Of a stretch of DNA of 64,000 nucleotides, positions 1-12,100 are shown in pieces; the first letter of the stretch is position 1; every line of letters starts with the position of its first letter. A program made the translations under genes and the position numbers. Below the pieces are notes generated by a model. That model was not told the origin of the DNA and made no database searches. It saw only the letters and a list, made by a program, of their open reading frames with translations. The stretch comes from Ulota crispa (lineage: Eukaryota; Streptophyta; Bryopsida; Orthotrichales; Orthotrichaceae), in the NCBI GenBank assembly GCA_963920765.1, contig OY987246.1, positions 24,065,167 to 24,129,166 of the forward strand, in the 5' to 3' direction.

Positions 1-1028
1 AACCATGCCCTAGAATTTAATTGATGTACAACTTCTTCCCTTTTCAAACGCGAGAAATGTGTGAAGCTGATAGCCTGACACCATGGTCAAGGAATCAAGC
101 CTCTGGAGTCCAATTCCGAACTCTGCAAATCACGTGATAATGTTGGGGCGGGGCTCTCATTTGGCAAGGCCGGGAAGTTGCCGTTGCTTGAGGCAGCTGC
201 ATTGGGACGCCAATTTTCAGGCAAGTCCGTTACAGCTCCCGGATGCCTCCTTTCCTAAGCTTTGTTACTATTGTTGGATTGGGGATGCTCTAAGAAGTAG
301 CAGAACGGAGAGGAAAATTCCCTGCAGCAAGCTTGACCTTCGCAGACATCGAGGCAATCTGATTGGCTTAGAGTTCTGTAAGAGGCAGGGACCCAATGAA
401 ATGCTGAAATTTGACGGGCCTGCGCTTGGGCCTGCGCTTGGCGCCGTTATAGGTTTGAGCTCAGGGGCTTGTTTCCAGTGCTGCAGGAGATGCTGTAAGG
501 CGGCATCTTTACGTATCGTGAAAAGAGTGACAATACCAAAGTTTTGAAAAGCTGACATTTTTCTGACACCCAAAAGAATGACAATTTGAAGGTAGGAAAT
601 TAGAAGAAAATACCTTCCAATAATTTTCAAAAGAGTGTCAGATTTATGGCCTGCCTGCAGAAATCAGAACATTTCAAACAAGGAATCCAGTTCCGTAGTC
701 TCTCACTCCTCAATTTAATTTTTCTTAAAGGCTGACAATAGTGACACTTATTGCACAGATCCACAAGGAGGTATAAAATAGAACGTGTGAATCAGCCGGA
801 TTGCTTCTTCATCTACCAATTTCATGAAAATTAATGCCCCTGCCCACTTCCCGAAACTTCCTCAAGGACGCACGGGTTACAAAACTGTCTCCACAGGTAC
901 CACCAATAAACAAAAAATAGCACTTTAACACGCTCACCTACATGACAGACAACACTCCTTACAAATCACTGGAGTTGCACTGGTCTTGTAAATATTTTCA
1001 GAAGCTTTTTCTAAACCAGTAGAACTTT
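1..1028. other. 3' flank of GSH1, no gene recognised
   Basis: This stretch lies downstream of the GSH1 stop codon on the minus strand and probably contains its 3' UTR. Moderately long open frames exist on both strands (83-547 plus, 268-630 minus), but neither shows a domain I recognise or has an intron or codon pattern like its neighbours. A 10-base unit GCCTGCGCTT is tandemly repeated near 418-440. I see no gene here. Confidence 0.5.
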
Positions 1029-4000
1029 CTAATACAAAAGCTGCTCAAACACAGGATCGACGTTTCCACTCCACTTCTCATGATACAGCTTCAATAGGTG
1101 TTCTGCAGGAGTCACGCCTGAGCACACCAAACGATATTTCCACAAATTTAGTACTAAATATCGCCTAAAACAGCAAAACAAAAACAAAAAAACCGGGATG
1201 TTCGTCAAGACTCTGCGTTCAAAAGTGTTCAAAAGAAGAAAATATTTACCTGTCATTACTGTTTCTTCGATGTCTTTTAAGAAACCAGCCTCGTTGAGGC
1301 CTCGCCGAGTCAATCCATCCTGCTTTGCAAAAGTAATAATTCAAAAGAGATTTCTTGTAACGTTGTGGTAGTGTGAACAAGTTCATATTGATGTCCCAAA
1401 AAAACACCAATGAATTATGAACGTCAGCTTCGTTTAGATATAATTATGAGTGGCCAGAACCTTAGAAAAATTTCTTTGTAATGAAGACGATACCTTTGCA
1501 AGCTTGAAGATGTCCTGTGCCACATGTTTCAAAAGCCCATCCCTGAAGGGAACGTTCAGACCTTGCTTTGGAACCTGTCAAGGGTCAACCTCGTCAGACA
1601 GTAGTTGAATTATAAATGTTAGCTACCTAAAATTTCAGAATCCTGCATGGGTCCCCCTGACTTCATGGCTCTCGTTCAAACAGTCAAAAGAGCACAAGGC
1701 GTTAATAAATTGAAAAAAATATTAAAAAACAAAGAACACATTAAAAACAAAGAGCAAAACGTTGAAAAGTAAGTGCAAAATACTAACCTTGTTGCGGAGC
1801 ATTGCACGCTCTCTCTCAGTCCAGTCATTAATGATGTCCAAAGCGCCTTGAAGCGATTCTTCATCATACAACAAGCCTGTCTACAAATGGCAAACAGAAA
1901 AATTCTTACAAAAGAAGCAAAAACAAGCTCACTGATTTGTATCAAATGATTTAGGTAGGGTTCAAAATGACGTTGAGTAACTACACTTTACTAGAACTTT
2001 TACGTTTTTCGTGCATAATGATACCGATGTCAACATACCCAGAAAGCAGGTAAAGCACACAACCGTCGCCATGGCCCACCATCAGCTCCCCTCATTTCCA
2101 AGTAGCGCTTCAGCCTAACCTGCAGTGATGTTCCATCAAATCAGAATCTATAAATTTTCAAATAAAATAGTACTATTTCAGACAAAACATACAAAAGCTA
2201 GTAAACGAGTAGCATTGACTGACCATGTAAAAGCTTGCAAAAAAAATTGTCACTAATTCGAAACTGCAATGGTTTTCTCTAACTTGCTACAGAAATCACA
2301 CAACCTCAGGAAAGATAGTTGTTAAGTGATTTTCCCAATCACTCAATGTTGGCTTTTCTCCAGGTAGAACAGGCAACTTCCCATCCAGAAAATCCTGCAG
2401 AGTACAAGAAACTGAATAATTGGCAAAATTTGTATGACCGAAAAGATTAGGATTTCTGTCCAAATAATTTGAGCAAACTTCAGAACCATAAATGCAACTT
2501 GACAAAGACTGGATGATAACACAATTTGAAACAGTAGCTCTGTTGGTTGTAGGGAAGGTTACCCTAAATGATAGCCCAGAACAGTCAACATACTGACTGT
2601 TTCGATAAACGAAGTACATGGGTACATCCAGTGCATAATCGACATACTTTTCAAACCTGCAAAAAAACACTTTTTGAATACGACATGGTTTACAAGCAAA
2701 TCTCAGGCTGCAATAAGTCAATGAAGAAATTAGAATCTATAGTTTAAAAGCGACGGACTCTTTAAGAAAGCTTCCGTTTGGGTCCAGATATTAGCTCACC
2801 CAAAACCATCTTCGAAGACAAACGGCAAGTCTCCTGAGCGATTCTTGTCCACATCTGTCCATATATGACTGCAATTTAGCCAATCCAGACTTGGGTGTCA
2901 ATTTGAGACATTAATACAAACAAAAAAACCGCTTGAACGTCTTTCAATTGCTTTTAAAAGATCGACTCCAACATAAAATTTCAATATCCAGTTGGTAGGC
3001 AGGGTGCTGGTTTTAAAGACATGACAACGGATAACTACTGTTCACCTTCTGAAACTTAAGAAGCCATTTGGTTTCCCTTCAGTGAAAGGAGAATTCGCAA
3101 AAAGAGCAGTTGCAATCTGTAAGCGAAACAAATACATCTACAAGAGCTTAGAAATATCTCAAGGACATCCGAGATGATAGCATAAAGTTGACTTTATTCA
3201 AATAAAAACTAGACAAATAGCTGGTAAGTAGAGATCATAAGAAAGCCTTAAACTGCACATGCAAACACTCGCAAATTACAGATATGAAAATGTCATGCGA
3301 ACTTTGATACTTACAGGTTGCAAGGCAAGACCCACGCGGAACTTCTTCACCATGTCTTCCTCAGAGTCAAAGTCCAGGTTGACCTGCAAATAAGTTTGAG
3401 CCTAAGTAGGGCTAAAAACAGGGTGTCCTTGTGAGAACAGGAGGTAAAGACTGCCAAGTGAAAATTTTGAATACCATGGAAATGAAGGTGTTACAAGCTC
3501 ACCTGAACTGTGCAAGTGCGGAACATCATGTCTAGACCATAGGTGCCAACTTTTGGCATGTAATTCCGCATTATCTCATACCTGCCCTGTTTCAAACATT
3601 GCAGTATGTTCACTAACGAGTCCAAAAGGCAGGTAGAATTATAACAAGCTAGCCTTTCTGGTATAAACCCCAAAACATTTGCAATAGAGACTCTGCAAAG
3701 AAAATCATCTACCTTCGGCATAATAGGAGTCTCTGCCACACTCCACTTGGGTTGGAACCCGATTCCTGCGAACCCCAGACCAAGCTCCTCGGCAACAGTC
3801 TTCACCTGCAAACTCTCTTCCTCTCTATTTGTTAGTCGCATGCCACAGGGCTTTTGTACTCTTTGAAAATTTTGGAGAACCATCAGTTCCATTCCAAGTT
3901 AAACAATAAAATCAACTGGAGATGAAAGTTTAAAACCGCTCGAACTGAGAGATCCAAAAATTTGCAAAAAGACAATTACTAGTAACAACAAGTACATCGT

Positions 4001-5373
4001 TTAAGAATAATCTAAGTTCTGAATATATTTATACCATTGCGGTAAGTATGCTAACGTAACAGTTCCTTCGAAGGACATGCACACAAGAACGAAGAATTTG
4101 CAGACAGAGAATGCCGTTTTAGAGAAGGTGATAGTAAAAGAGATTTGAATGTGTACCTGATATAGATGGGAATTGACTTCGGCACATGTTTGATGAAGTG
4201 TACGCAAAGGAGCACCGCTCAATTCAAACTGACCCCCGGGTTCAAGGGAAACGCTTTGACCATGCTGCAAAAATCTCACCAAGGCCAAAATTCAATCATC
4301 CAAAGCCCTAAAATTCTGCTCTTTACGTAAACAAGATTCTCCACTTCTCGCAGTGAAGTGAGTAAGAAGAAGGCTCCAGAATAAGAAAACGCTCGAACGA
4401 AAGAGGCACTATATTGTTACACCTCTCTACAAAAATGAGTACATAGAGCTTTGAAGAATGTACACCAACTGCATACCAGAACTCGGGTCAGTATTAGGTC
4501 ATCTACCGAATTTCATTTTTTGGTGCATTGCAATTCTCTTTGGTTCACAAGAGGGGAGTAAGCAAAACTTTGACCAGTAACCATGCTCCAAGTGCCACCA
4601 TTGAAAAGGTTAACTGACCTAACAAGAGGAATCTATTGCAAAACCCGGAATTAGGTTTCCATTAGAAAGAGCAAGGAAAACAGAGTGAGGTTGCGAGAGA
4701 GCTCACAAAGGTCAGTCCAATTATGTTATCACCCTCCATCACTCTCTCCCACTCAAACCGCTCCGACATGCCCGTGAGAAGTTGCCTAATTTGATCATAA
4801 GTCATGGGGTGCAGCGTGTCCAGCTGAAACCCAAATTTTTCATGCTCTGTTCCAATCCTGCACAACCTCCCACGACCACAATTTTACAACCAGCTTTGCG
4901 TTTAAATGCACACTCTCATTGAATTTCCTAAAACCCACAACAACAACAGCAGCATTGTAGAAATCCCCAAATTCAGTTGCGTTCATAAACCCCAGATTCG
5001 ATATCACTGCTTAAACCCTAGGTTTTAAAGCGCTTGTCACGCACCTCCACTTCTCCTTGGGCTTACACCCCGACGCCAAGTACGCCACCAAATCCTGCCT
5101 CGTCAGCGGCTCCCGGCTCACGTCACGCGCATCATTCTTCGGCGGACTCGCAGCCACAATGCCCGCATGATGTCTCGTCCTGTCGCTGCAGCCTTTCTCA
5201 TGGCTGGGACTGGCATTCCAACTTAATCCACTCCGAGCTGAGCGCGTGCTTCGCCTTCGTCCCCACCCAAGTTGAGCAGACACAGCGGTGGGGGTTTCGA
5301 CGACTGCTGCGGCGCCCGGGCGAGCTGAACACACCGCAGCAGCGGCCGCGGCGGCGGGGGCCAGAGCAGCCAT
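1029..5373 (-). CDS. GSH1: Glutamate-cysteine ligase, chloroplast (gamma-glutamylcysteine synthetase)
   Basis: It joins glutamate and cysteine using ATP, the rate-limiting first step of glutathione synthesis, in the plastid. Fifteen exons were traced on the minus strand: 5373-5045, 4857-4707, 4264-4157, 3805-3713, 3586-3503, 3383-3315, 3116-3046, 2868-2800, 2656-2563, 2394-2305, 2119-2039, 1880-1788, 1574-1494, 1319-1250, 1117-1029. All introns are GT-AG and every phase agrees, giving 1572 bases and 523 residues (Arabidopsis GSH1 has 522). Residues 1-75 are Ala/Arg/Ser-rich like a transit peptide; the mature enzyme follows with [36 protein letters not shown] (167-177), [32 protein letters not shown] and a [10 protein letters not shown] end. 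Cys187 and Cys407 match the conserved regulatory disulfide (Cys186-Cys406 in Arabidopsis). Cys350 is present but its partner is Val365. The start at 5373 is chosen because it gives the family length; an upstream in-frame methionine at 5661 would add 96 residues of low-complexity sequence. Confidence 0.97.
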
Positions 5374-6179
5374 GATTGTTGGATAGTTTTGTCGCCTGAC
5401 GCCGGTTTGCAAGCTCCGGAATGCAGAGCGCTCAGTGGTGCGAGTGCGGGGCAGCGGAGAGGGCGGGCGAGCGGCACAGGCTCCGTTTGCTGAATGGGAT
5501 GCACAACAGCCAATGCCCATGTGGCGGGACGACGTCCATCGGACGGCCGGCACCGCGGCTGTGGGCGGCGACGGTAGGGATTGCAGCACCGTGGCAACGC
5601 CGCGGTTGTGGGCGCACACGTGGTCATGGGGCATGTCCGGATTGTCGCAAGGGTCAGTCACCCCCTGCCGGCGACCTTTCGTGGTCGCCAGCTCTGCTAT
5701 CCCAATCCTATATCGCCAAATTTATACTCATGAAATGGTGATTTTGACATCACCCTGTGATGTTTTGTCATTTGGGCATGTTGATTTGGACATTTTTTTG
5801 TCATTGCAAATGTTTTTTGTCATTTTGGACATATTTAGTCAATTTAGGCATGTCCATTTAAGCAGTTTTTCTTGTTGCTTGCGATCATGCCCGTTACTCA
5901 CAGTAAACTTGCAAAGTCCTAGTAGGTGGTTGCTATTAGTCTAATTTGCAAATGCAATTGATTCTTTGCCATTTTTGTCTATGATTTTTTCATCACTTTG
6001 CCATCAGCCTGCATAACCACAGTCAAGCTCCCACGTACTTAACAAATCCACAGTTGGTAGCACATTGGGGCTACAGACTTGTGAGGAGGCCATTATGAAA
6101 ATTGCTCACATAACAAGGCCCTCCTTTTGCCGTTTTTGGGGTCTTTGATCATCATCAACCTAAGACAAAGAATGGGACT
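5374..6179. promoter_or_regulatory. GC-rich 5' region of GSH1
   Basis: About 330 bases upstream of the GSH1 start are clearly richer in G+C and CpG than the rest of the intergenic DNA, as expected for a promoter or 5' UTR. Open frames run through it on both strands, but they are low-complexity Pro/Ala/Arg frames with no domain. From about 5740 it becomes T-rich, with several imperfect copies of a TTGTCATTTTGGACAT-like phrase to about 5870. No TATA box can be fixed with confidence. Confidence 0.45.
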
Positions 6180-6906
6180 TTAACCCTTAAACGCCAGGGC
6201 GGGTTTCATTTTTTAAGAAGTGTGAAGGTGGCTATTTAAAATGTTATAGTGGTGCTCCAAATTTCAACATTCATACACATATTGGATAGAAAATATCACA
6301 TTAGTAATATATTATATGTCTATAATTTGGTTTCATACACCATTTGATAATTTCATCTAATTTTTAAAAAAAATTGAAACCTTGTGGCAAAATCATTCAA
6401 GTTTTTTGGTATTTTTTAATGCTTTTTAGTCAGATTTTTTTGGGTGCAATCTAGCACCAAAACGTCAAAAAAAAGCCTTGCTTTGCATATGAGTGTTCAA
6501 CCCCTAAACAACACAGTGTGTCACTGTGGCTAGAAAACAGTGTTTTCTAAGTATTTGGAGATGTTGCGCTTGGAATTTGCAGTTGATAGTTTGTAGAGTT
6601 TGAATTAGATTGGTTCCCGATAATTTGAGATGCTCGGAGGTTTGGGGCAATCCTCGTGCAGCGTTCAAGAAACGTTTGTACGTGAAGTTGTATACACCTA
6701 CATATTTTTTTAGGTTTATGAGTCTGTGAATCCTTTGGTTGATTCTTCCAAAACAACAGCAACTGAAACGCGAGAAGAAGCGCAGTCCATCAACACGGCT
6801 TGATTCTCAAACGGAACCCCAAAAGCACAGCTCAAGCGCACCAAATGATCGTAGGACTACAATATGACCCCAGATATACAGAGCCCTGGGGTCGTTTAGG
6901 GGTTAA
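6180..6906. mobile_element. TTAA-flanked inverted-repeat element A (727 bp)
   Basis: It starts TTAACCCTTAAACGCCAGG and ends with the inverse form, CCTGGGGTCGTTTAGGGGTTAA in outline, with TTAA at both ends. There is no protein-coding capacity I recognise. Its right TTAA (6903-6906) is also the left TTAA of the next element, so the two abut. It belongs to the TTAA family described in the findings. Confidence 0.75.
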
Positions 6907-7246
6907 TCCCTAAATGCCCAAGGCAATTTGGGTGTTTACAAACCTTTGAAGACAAACAAAACCTTATCAAATAATTTTTTTTAGTAAAAAAAACCCAATA
7001 CAGGTTTTTTTTTAAGTTTGTTTTCAATACCAAAAAACTAGTTTTGAAAGTGAGTGTTGATGGTTTTTCTGTTCAAGCTTTTGTACAAGGATGTCCTAGT
7101 GCAATCTTAAGTTTTTTAGTGTTGAAAATTCTTGAAAATGAGCCTCAAATACACTAGAGCTTGGAGAAAAATCCACATTAGAAATCCATTTAAAATATAC
7201 TCCCTCTATCCTATTATAAAGCTCCAAAAAACTTCTCTATGAGGGA

Positions 7247-7994
7247 TTAACCCCTAAAGGCCCATGTAGTGTTTTTTGGCAACATAGCAATTTTGGGCAG
7301 CTCACTACAGATGGAGTTTTCATTTTTTTTCTTTGAGATTTTGACACATGATGTGTCCAAGGAGTAGCTTTGAAGTCCAACAATTTTCATAACTTTTGAC
7401 TACATGGCTCAGAAGTTGTTGCATGATATGTTGTTTTCTTTGTTTAGTGAGCAGTCCGGGCAGATCAAAAAACTTCCTTTTTAAAATCGACATTTCTTTG
7501 GATTTTTTTGAAATTGGTTCTTTAGATTTATATATATGTGAGAAGCTTTGAATCATTTAATTCTAATTAATGAGGTGAAAATTATGAGAAATTTTAGTTT
7601 GTGGGTAGGTATGGAGTCTCTCTAAAACCACACTTGCCCACAAACTAAAATTTCTCATAACTTTCACCTCATTAATCAAAATTGAATAATTCAAAGCTCC
7701 TCACATATATATAAATCTAAAGAACCAATTTCAAAAAAAGATTCAAAAAAATGTAAATTTTAAAGAAGTTTTTTGATTTGCCCAGATTGCCCGCCAAATA
7801 AAGAAAACAACATATCATGCAACAACTTCTGAGCCATGTAGTCAAAAGTTATGAAAATTGTTGGACTTCAAAGCTACTCCTTGGACACATCATGTGTCAA
7901 AATCTCAAAGAAAAAAAATGAAAACTCCATTTGTAGTGAGCTGTCCAAAATCACTATGTTGCCAAAAAACACTACTTGGGCCTTTAGGGGTTAA
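7247..7994. mobile_element. Near-perfect palindromic TTAA element C (foldback)
   Basis: TTAA at 7247-7250 and 7991-7994 bracket 740 bp. It begins CCCCTAAAGGCCCATGTAG and ends with the complement. The two halves (about 7251-7605 and 7635-7990) are reverse complements over almost their whole length with scattered mismatches, meeting near 7620. A transcript would fold into one hairpin of about 350 bp. The short open frames in both arms mirror each other only because of the palindrome. Confidence 0.85.
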
Positions 7995-8000
7995 TTATAT

Positions 8001-8315
8001 TTTTAGTCATTATGTTAGTGACAAATGCATTCTAGAATCAATATACCACCTACCAAATATTTACAATATTTCAAGTTTTTATGTTGCCATTTAGACACCC
8101 AAATTCTATGCAAAAAATACCATATTTGTGCATAGTTTGTGAAAGCTGCCAGCTCCTCATTATTTTAGTCTTTGTACTAATGACTCATGCGTGGCTAGAA
8201 TCAATATACCATCTACCAAATGTGTGCAAAATCTCCAGCTTTGATGTTGCCATTTGGGCACCCAAATTCCATGCAAAAGGTACCATATTTGTACATGTTG
8301 CTAGCTCCTCATTAT
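8001..8315. repeat. Tandem duplication of about 160 bp
   Basis: Two consecutive imperfect copies start with TTTTAGTC at 8001 and 8163 and both end in GCTCCTCATTAT. They share phrases such as AGAATCAATATACCA and ATGTTGCCATTT. The repeat lies within the Stowaway-like element. Confidence 0.75.
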
Positions 8316-8878
8316 TGATGATTTAAAGATTGTTAGCAACAATGGTACTTCATATGGGTAAGGCCAAGCTTATTAGGAGAGGAATGCTATGTAATTGCTT
8401 AACTTGCCCCCATGAGATTGTTGGACATGACAAACGCTTTCTCAACAATTGAAATTAGCAATATGGAGCTTTTTAGTGGGACAAGGACTATGCCTAATTT
8501 GGAGCTTTATATTGGGACAAAGGGAGTATATAGGAGTAGATTTTGAAAGCCGTAAATTGATTAAAGTTAAACATGTACTGACCTTGAATCTCATATTTTT
8601 TTGGTGACCAACTTTTTCATATTTGACATGTGAAATGAGGATTGGAAGACTTCAAGTCACTTTTGCAATTTTATCACCCTCATGTTCAAAGATTATAATA
8701 TTTCAAATTATAAGTGATATTGTTGTGTTTTCTTTTTCCATGTAATCTCTAACATGTTTGGTTTAAATTTGTATGGTTACAATTGAAAAAAACTTTATGA
8801 AGTTTATGAAAAGGTTGGTTATTTGTTCAGTTCCATGAAAATTCCAAGAAGCTCAAAAAGGCCTTGGGCATTTAGGGA

Positions 8879-9124
8879 TTAACCCCTAAAGATGTTGCTT
8901 ACCAAAAGTGTTGGCTTTATTCATTCAAGGGCCAATTAGTACTTGAAGAAATGACTCTATGACATATGTCAAAAATTCCCTGAAATATCCTAATTGACTA
9001 GTAGTATATTTGTGACATGGCTTAAAATTTATGACTCTAATGGGATTCATGTGCTACCCAAATACTCTATCCGTGTACAACACAAGAGAGCATATACAAT
9101 ACAACAAAAATCTTTAGGGATTAA
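8879..9124. mobile_element. Short TTAA-flanked element H (246 bp)
   Basis: It runs from TTAACCCCTAAAGATGTTG to a matching inverted end, AATCTTTAGGGATTAA. Its left TTAA is also the right TTAA of element B, so three elements lie end to end from 6180 to 9124. A second copy without intact TTAA ends is at 41363-41580; both contain a GACTCTAATGGGATTCATG-like phrase. Confidence 0.75.
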
Positions 9125-12100
9125 GCCCATTTTTTTTGTAAGATTTTGTTGTGATTAATGATTTTATAGTTTGTAGAAAGGAACAATTATCAACTAGTAA
9201 CTATTTTTTAGAGTCAACTTTCATGTTGATTTAGATTTGGTCACTATTGTCAAAAATCTCCAACTTCAGAAATCTCAAATCCTTATATCTCTTATGCTTT
9301 TTGCAAAAAGCATGCCCAAATAATATTTATTGTTTTTTGATTTTATTGTTTTCAAGATACTTTTGTGCACGGTTCTTGTACTCATTCATTGTTTCCTTGC
9401 TTTTCCAATTTTGAAACACCACAAAAGTCAACCTCTAGGATGATAAACTCAAACCAAGGGAGACAATTAAGTACACCTAAATCTATTCCAATAGGTTCAT
9501 TTACTTATCTTTCTAAGCACAACCTACAAATAAAGAAATGTTTTCTCCAAAATTTCTAGGAATGGACCTATTCACTACAAGACACAAATGCGTAGTTATT
9601 ACTTTAAATTATTTTCCATTCTTTTCTTCACTCAGTATTTCCCAAATTTAAATCTTGTTTTTTTTCTCTACCGGCCTTGTCTCTACCTTGTTTTTCGCTC
9701 TCATATTTCTCCTTTGCCCTTTAGTTTTAGCGCTTGAGGTGATAAGCAATTGTTAACTTGTTTGTATTTCTTTATAGAAATCTTCCAATTTTTCCTGCTC
9801 AGCTCATATTATTCCTTCTTGTAACTTGATCTCAGCAATTTAGCTCAAGGTTTTTATCTTTTTTTTGCAATTACTCACCTTATTTTGATGAAGTGACCAT
9901 TAATATCCAATAACATTTTCAATTGGATGTTCATACTTTGTTCAATTAGATTCTATCTAGATATCTACTTTTTAGCTTCAAATTCTAGCTAGAGAACTCT
10001 CCCTTCTATTAATGCATAAATCTCACAAAATTAGTTTAACTAGTCTAGTTTGACTACATTTTCAAAACTACAAAACACTTCTAAACAAATTAATTCCAAA
10101 TTTACATTCATTCAACACACGCACATATATACACAATTACAACCTAGTTTGACTACACATTTCAATGATGACTTTCTCAAGTGACTCTACAACTTTTCCA
10201 AATAAGAAACAACTTACAACATTTTTCAATTTATACTCTCATTCACAACCTAATATTATAATCACTCCTAATTCATCATGATTCTTAGTTCAAGATTTAT
10301 TCTCAAGTATCCATTTATAATACAACCAAACATGACAAGATACAGTAGTCAATTTGGACATTCACCAAAAACTTCCTTGATTCTACAACAATATCTTGAG
10401 TCATTACACATACATACAACTTGTACAAACATACAAATGTATAAACAATTATAAACAATCTAGACATCCCAACTTGATTTATACACACAAATTCAATATA
10501 AGCAATTTTATTCTCATTAATCTACAAAACCACAAAAAAATGCCCAACTTGGAGCTAGACTTGCACATATTGCTTGCATTGGGTGCCAATCAATTCAAAA
10601 TCTTAAACCTTAATCTCATGAGTTTCCACTCACACAACTTCCACTAATTTGGCAACTAAGAGCCTTCAACTCCCAAAATTGTCAATTCAAATAAATGAGA
10701 TTCTCACCAAAAACTTGTTGCACATAGAATCACTAATAAACTCTAGCATGTACACCATTGTAGTTCCAACTAGACAACAAGCATGAATATACTTCCAAAA
10801 TTGAAAATTTTGCTAACATCAAATTTGATTAAAAGCTTCATCATTATTTACAATGTTGCATCCAACTTTGGTTCAAAAGAGTTGAAAGAAAATTCATAAA
10901 TGTAGGTTGACCTGTAAGTGAATTGCTCTAGCAACATTTGTAAATGTATTGTTATCTTTTAGGCACAAATAAAAACAACATCTTCAAATCTTTGTGAAGT
11001 TCAAAAATGTTCTTTGAAAATTATTCTAAAAGGTTTAAAGAGGTCCAAGCCAATGGGTAGACTTTTTTAAAACATGCTCAAAAGTTGAATATTTTACAAA
11101 AAAAATTTAACATCTTGAAAAAAAGTTGAATATTATTTAATGATTATCCACTTATCACTTGGACTTTTTGGAGCTTGCTTGTAGGTACAAGTGTACTTTT
11201 GAGTTATTTTATGAACCACAATTGATCAATATCAACAAATACTAACATAGTAGAAATTTCTCTTTAAGCATTTGTCCTTGCTTAGTTCTAATGACAATAT
11301 ATTTGAACATGAAGTCAAACAAATATTTTATTGAGAGTGAGTGGTTTCTCATTTCTAAGATTAAATTCTTCTAGGATGTAAGATTTTATCCAAAATCAAA
11401 CATATTTTTCTAAATTGCTACTATGATGTTTTAAGTTTTTCCGATTGTTTTTGAGTTTAGGCAAATAATTTTAAAAAAATCATCACACAAAAAATTTAAA
11501 TGTAATATGCATATTTACAATGAGCTATGAACAAAAGATGAAATTTGGTTAGGTAAGATGAGAAGATTTGATTAAGAAAAAATAGAGATATGATATGTTA
11601 AATCTTCAAAAAATATTATTTCAAGATACTCACATTCTTTTTCAATATTGCATTATTAAATTTAGTGAAATTATTAAATACTTTGTTAAGAGTGGCTTTG
11701 GGTGCCAAGTTTAACATTTGTTGATTTATATTGTAAAATGAAGCTTTTCAAACAATGAATGTCCACATATATATACTTTTTGGACTTCATTGTACACTTG
11801 TTACAAAGTGTACAATTAAAAATCCTAAAACATGTTATAGTTGTCAAAGGATGTTGTTAAAATTTGTAGCCCAAAATAATTAAGGTGACAACATCACAAA
11901 AACTATTGCTCCTTAATGATTGGTTGCAGATTATTAATTATGATGCTTTGATTAATAAACAAGTTTGTGTTTGCTTAAAATGAATTAGTTTGATGAAATG
12001 TCTGTGTTGTCTATACAAGATAGATGCATGGAAATAGTACGTTAATAACAAGTAATACATGTAAAAAAGATACATCACTAGTATTGTATAAAAAATGAAT

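Larger units (their letters stand above)
7200..8526. mobile_element. Stowaway-like MITE (TA target) inside element B
   Basis: The ends are inverted: left CTCCCTCTATCCTATTATAA, right TATTGGGACAAAGGGAG. Each is flanked by TA (7198-7199, 8527-8528). CTCCCTC-type ends with a TA target are typical of Stowaway MITEs of the Tc1/mariner superfamily. Inside it are the palindromic element at 7251-7990 and a tandem duplication of about 160 bp (8001-8162, 8163-8315). Without the inner TTAA element its length would be 583 bp. Confidence 0.7.
6903..8882. mobile_element. TTAA-flanked element B (1980 bp) carrying two nested insertions
   Basis: Both ends carry a perfect 22-bp inverted repeat beginning TTAATCCCTAAATGCCC. 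Its own sequence is only 6903-7197 plus 8529-8882; the rest is a Stowaway-like element (7200-8526, TA-flanked), which in turn contains a palindromic TTAA element (7251-7990). The outer parts are a reverse-oriented relative of the element at 25120-25770: shared phrases include the run around 8650-8690 matching 25310-25370. Removing the insertion and one TA leaves 651 bp, exactly the length of that relative. Confidence 0.8.

Noticed and set aside
83..630. Open frames of 154 codons (plus) and 120 codons (minus)
   Set aside because: They overlap each other, show no domain and sit in the 3' flank of GSH1; the composition does not resemble coding DNA of the real genes.
5223..5944. Several overlapping frames in the GC-rich GSH1 5' region
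   Set aside because: They are low-complexity Pro/Ala/Arg frames caused by high G+C and overlap the real first exon in other frames.
7320..8094. Mirror-image short frames on both strands
   Set aside because: They are produced by the palindromic element C; the same peptide appears in both arms for that reason only.
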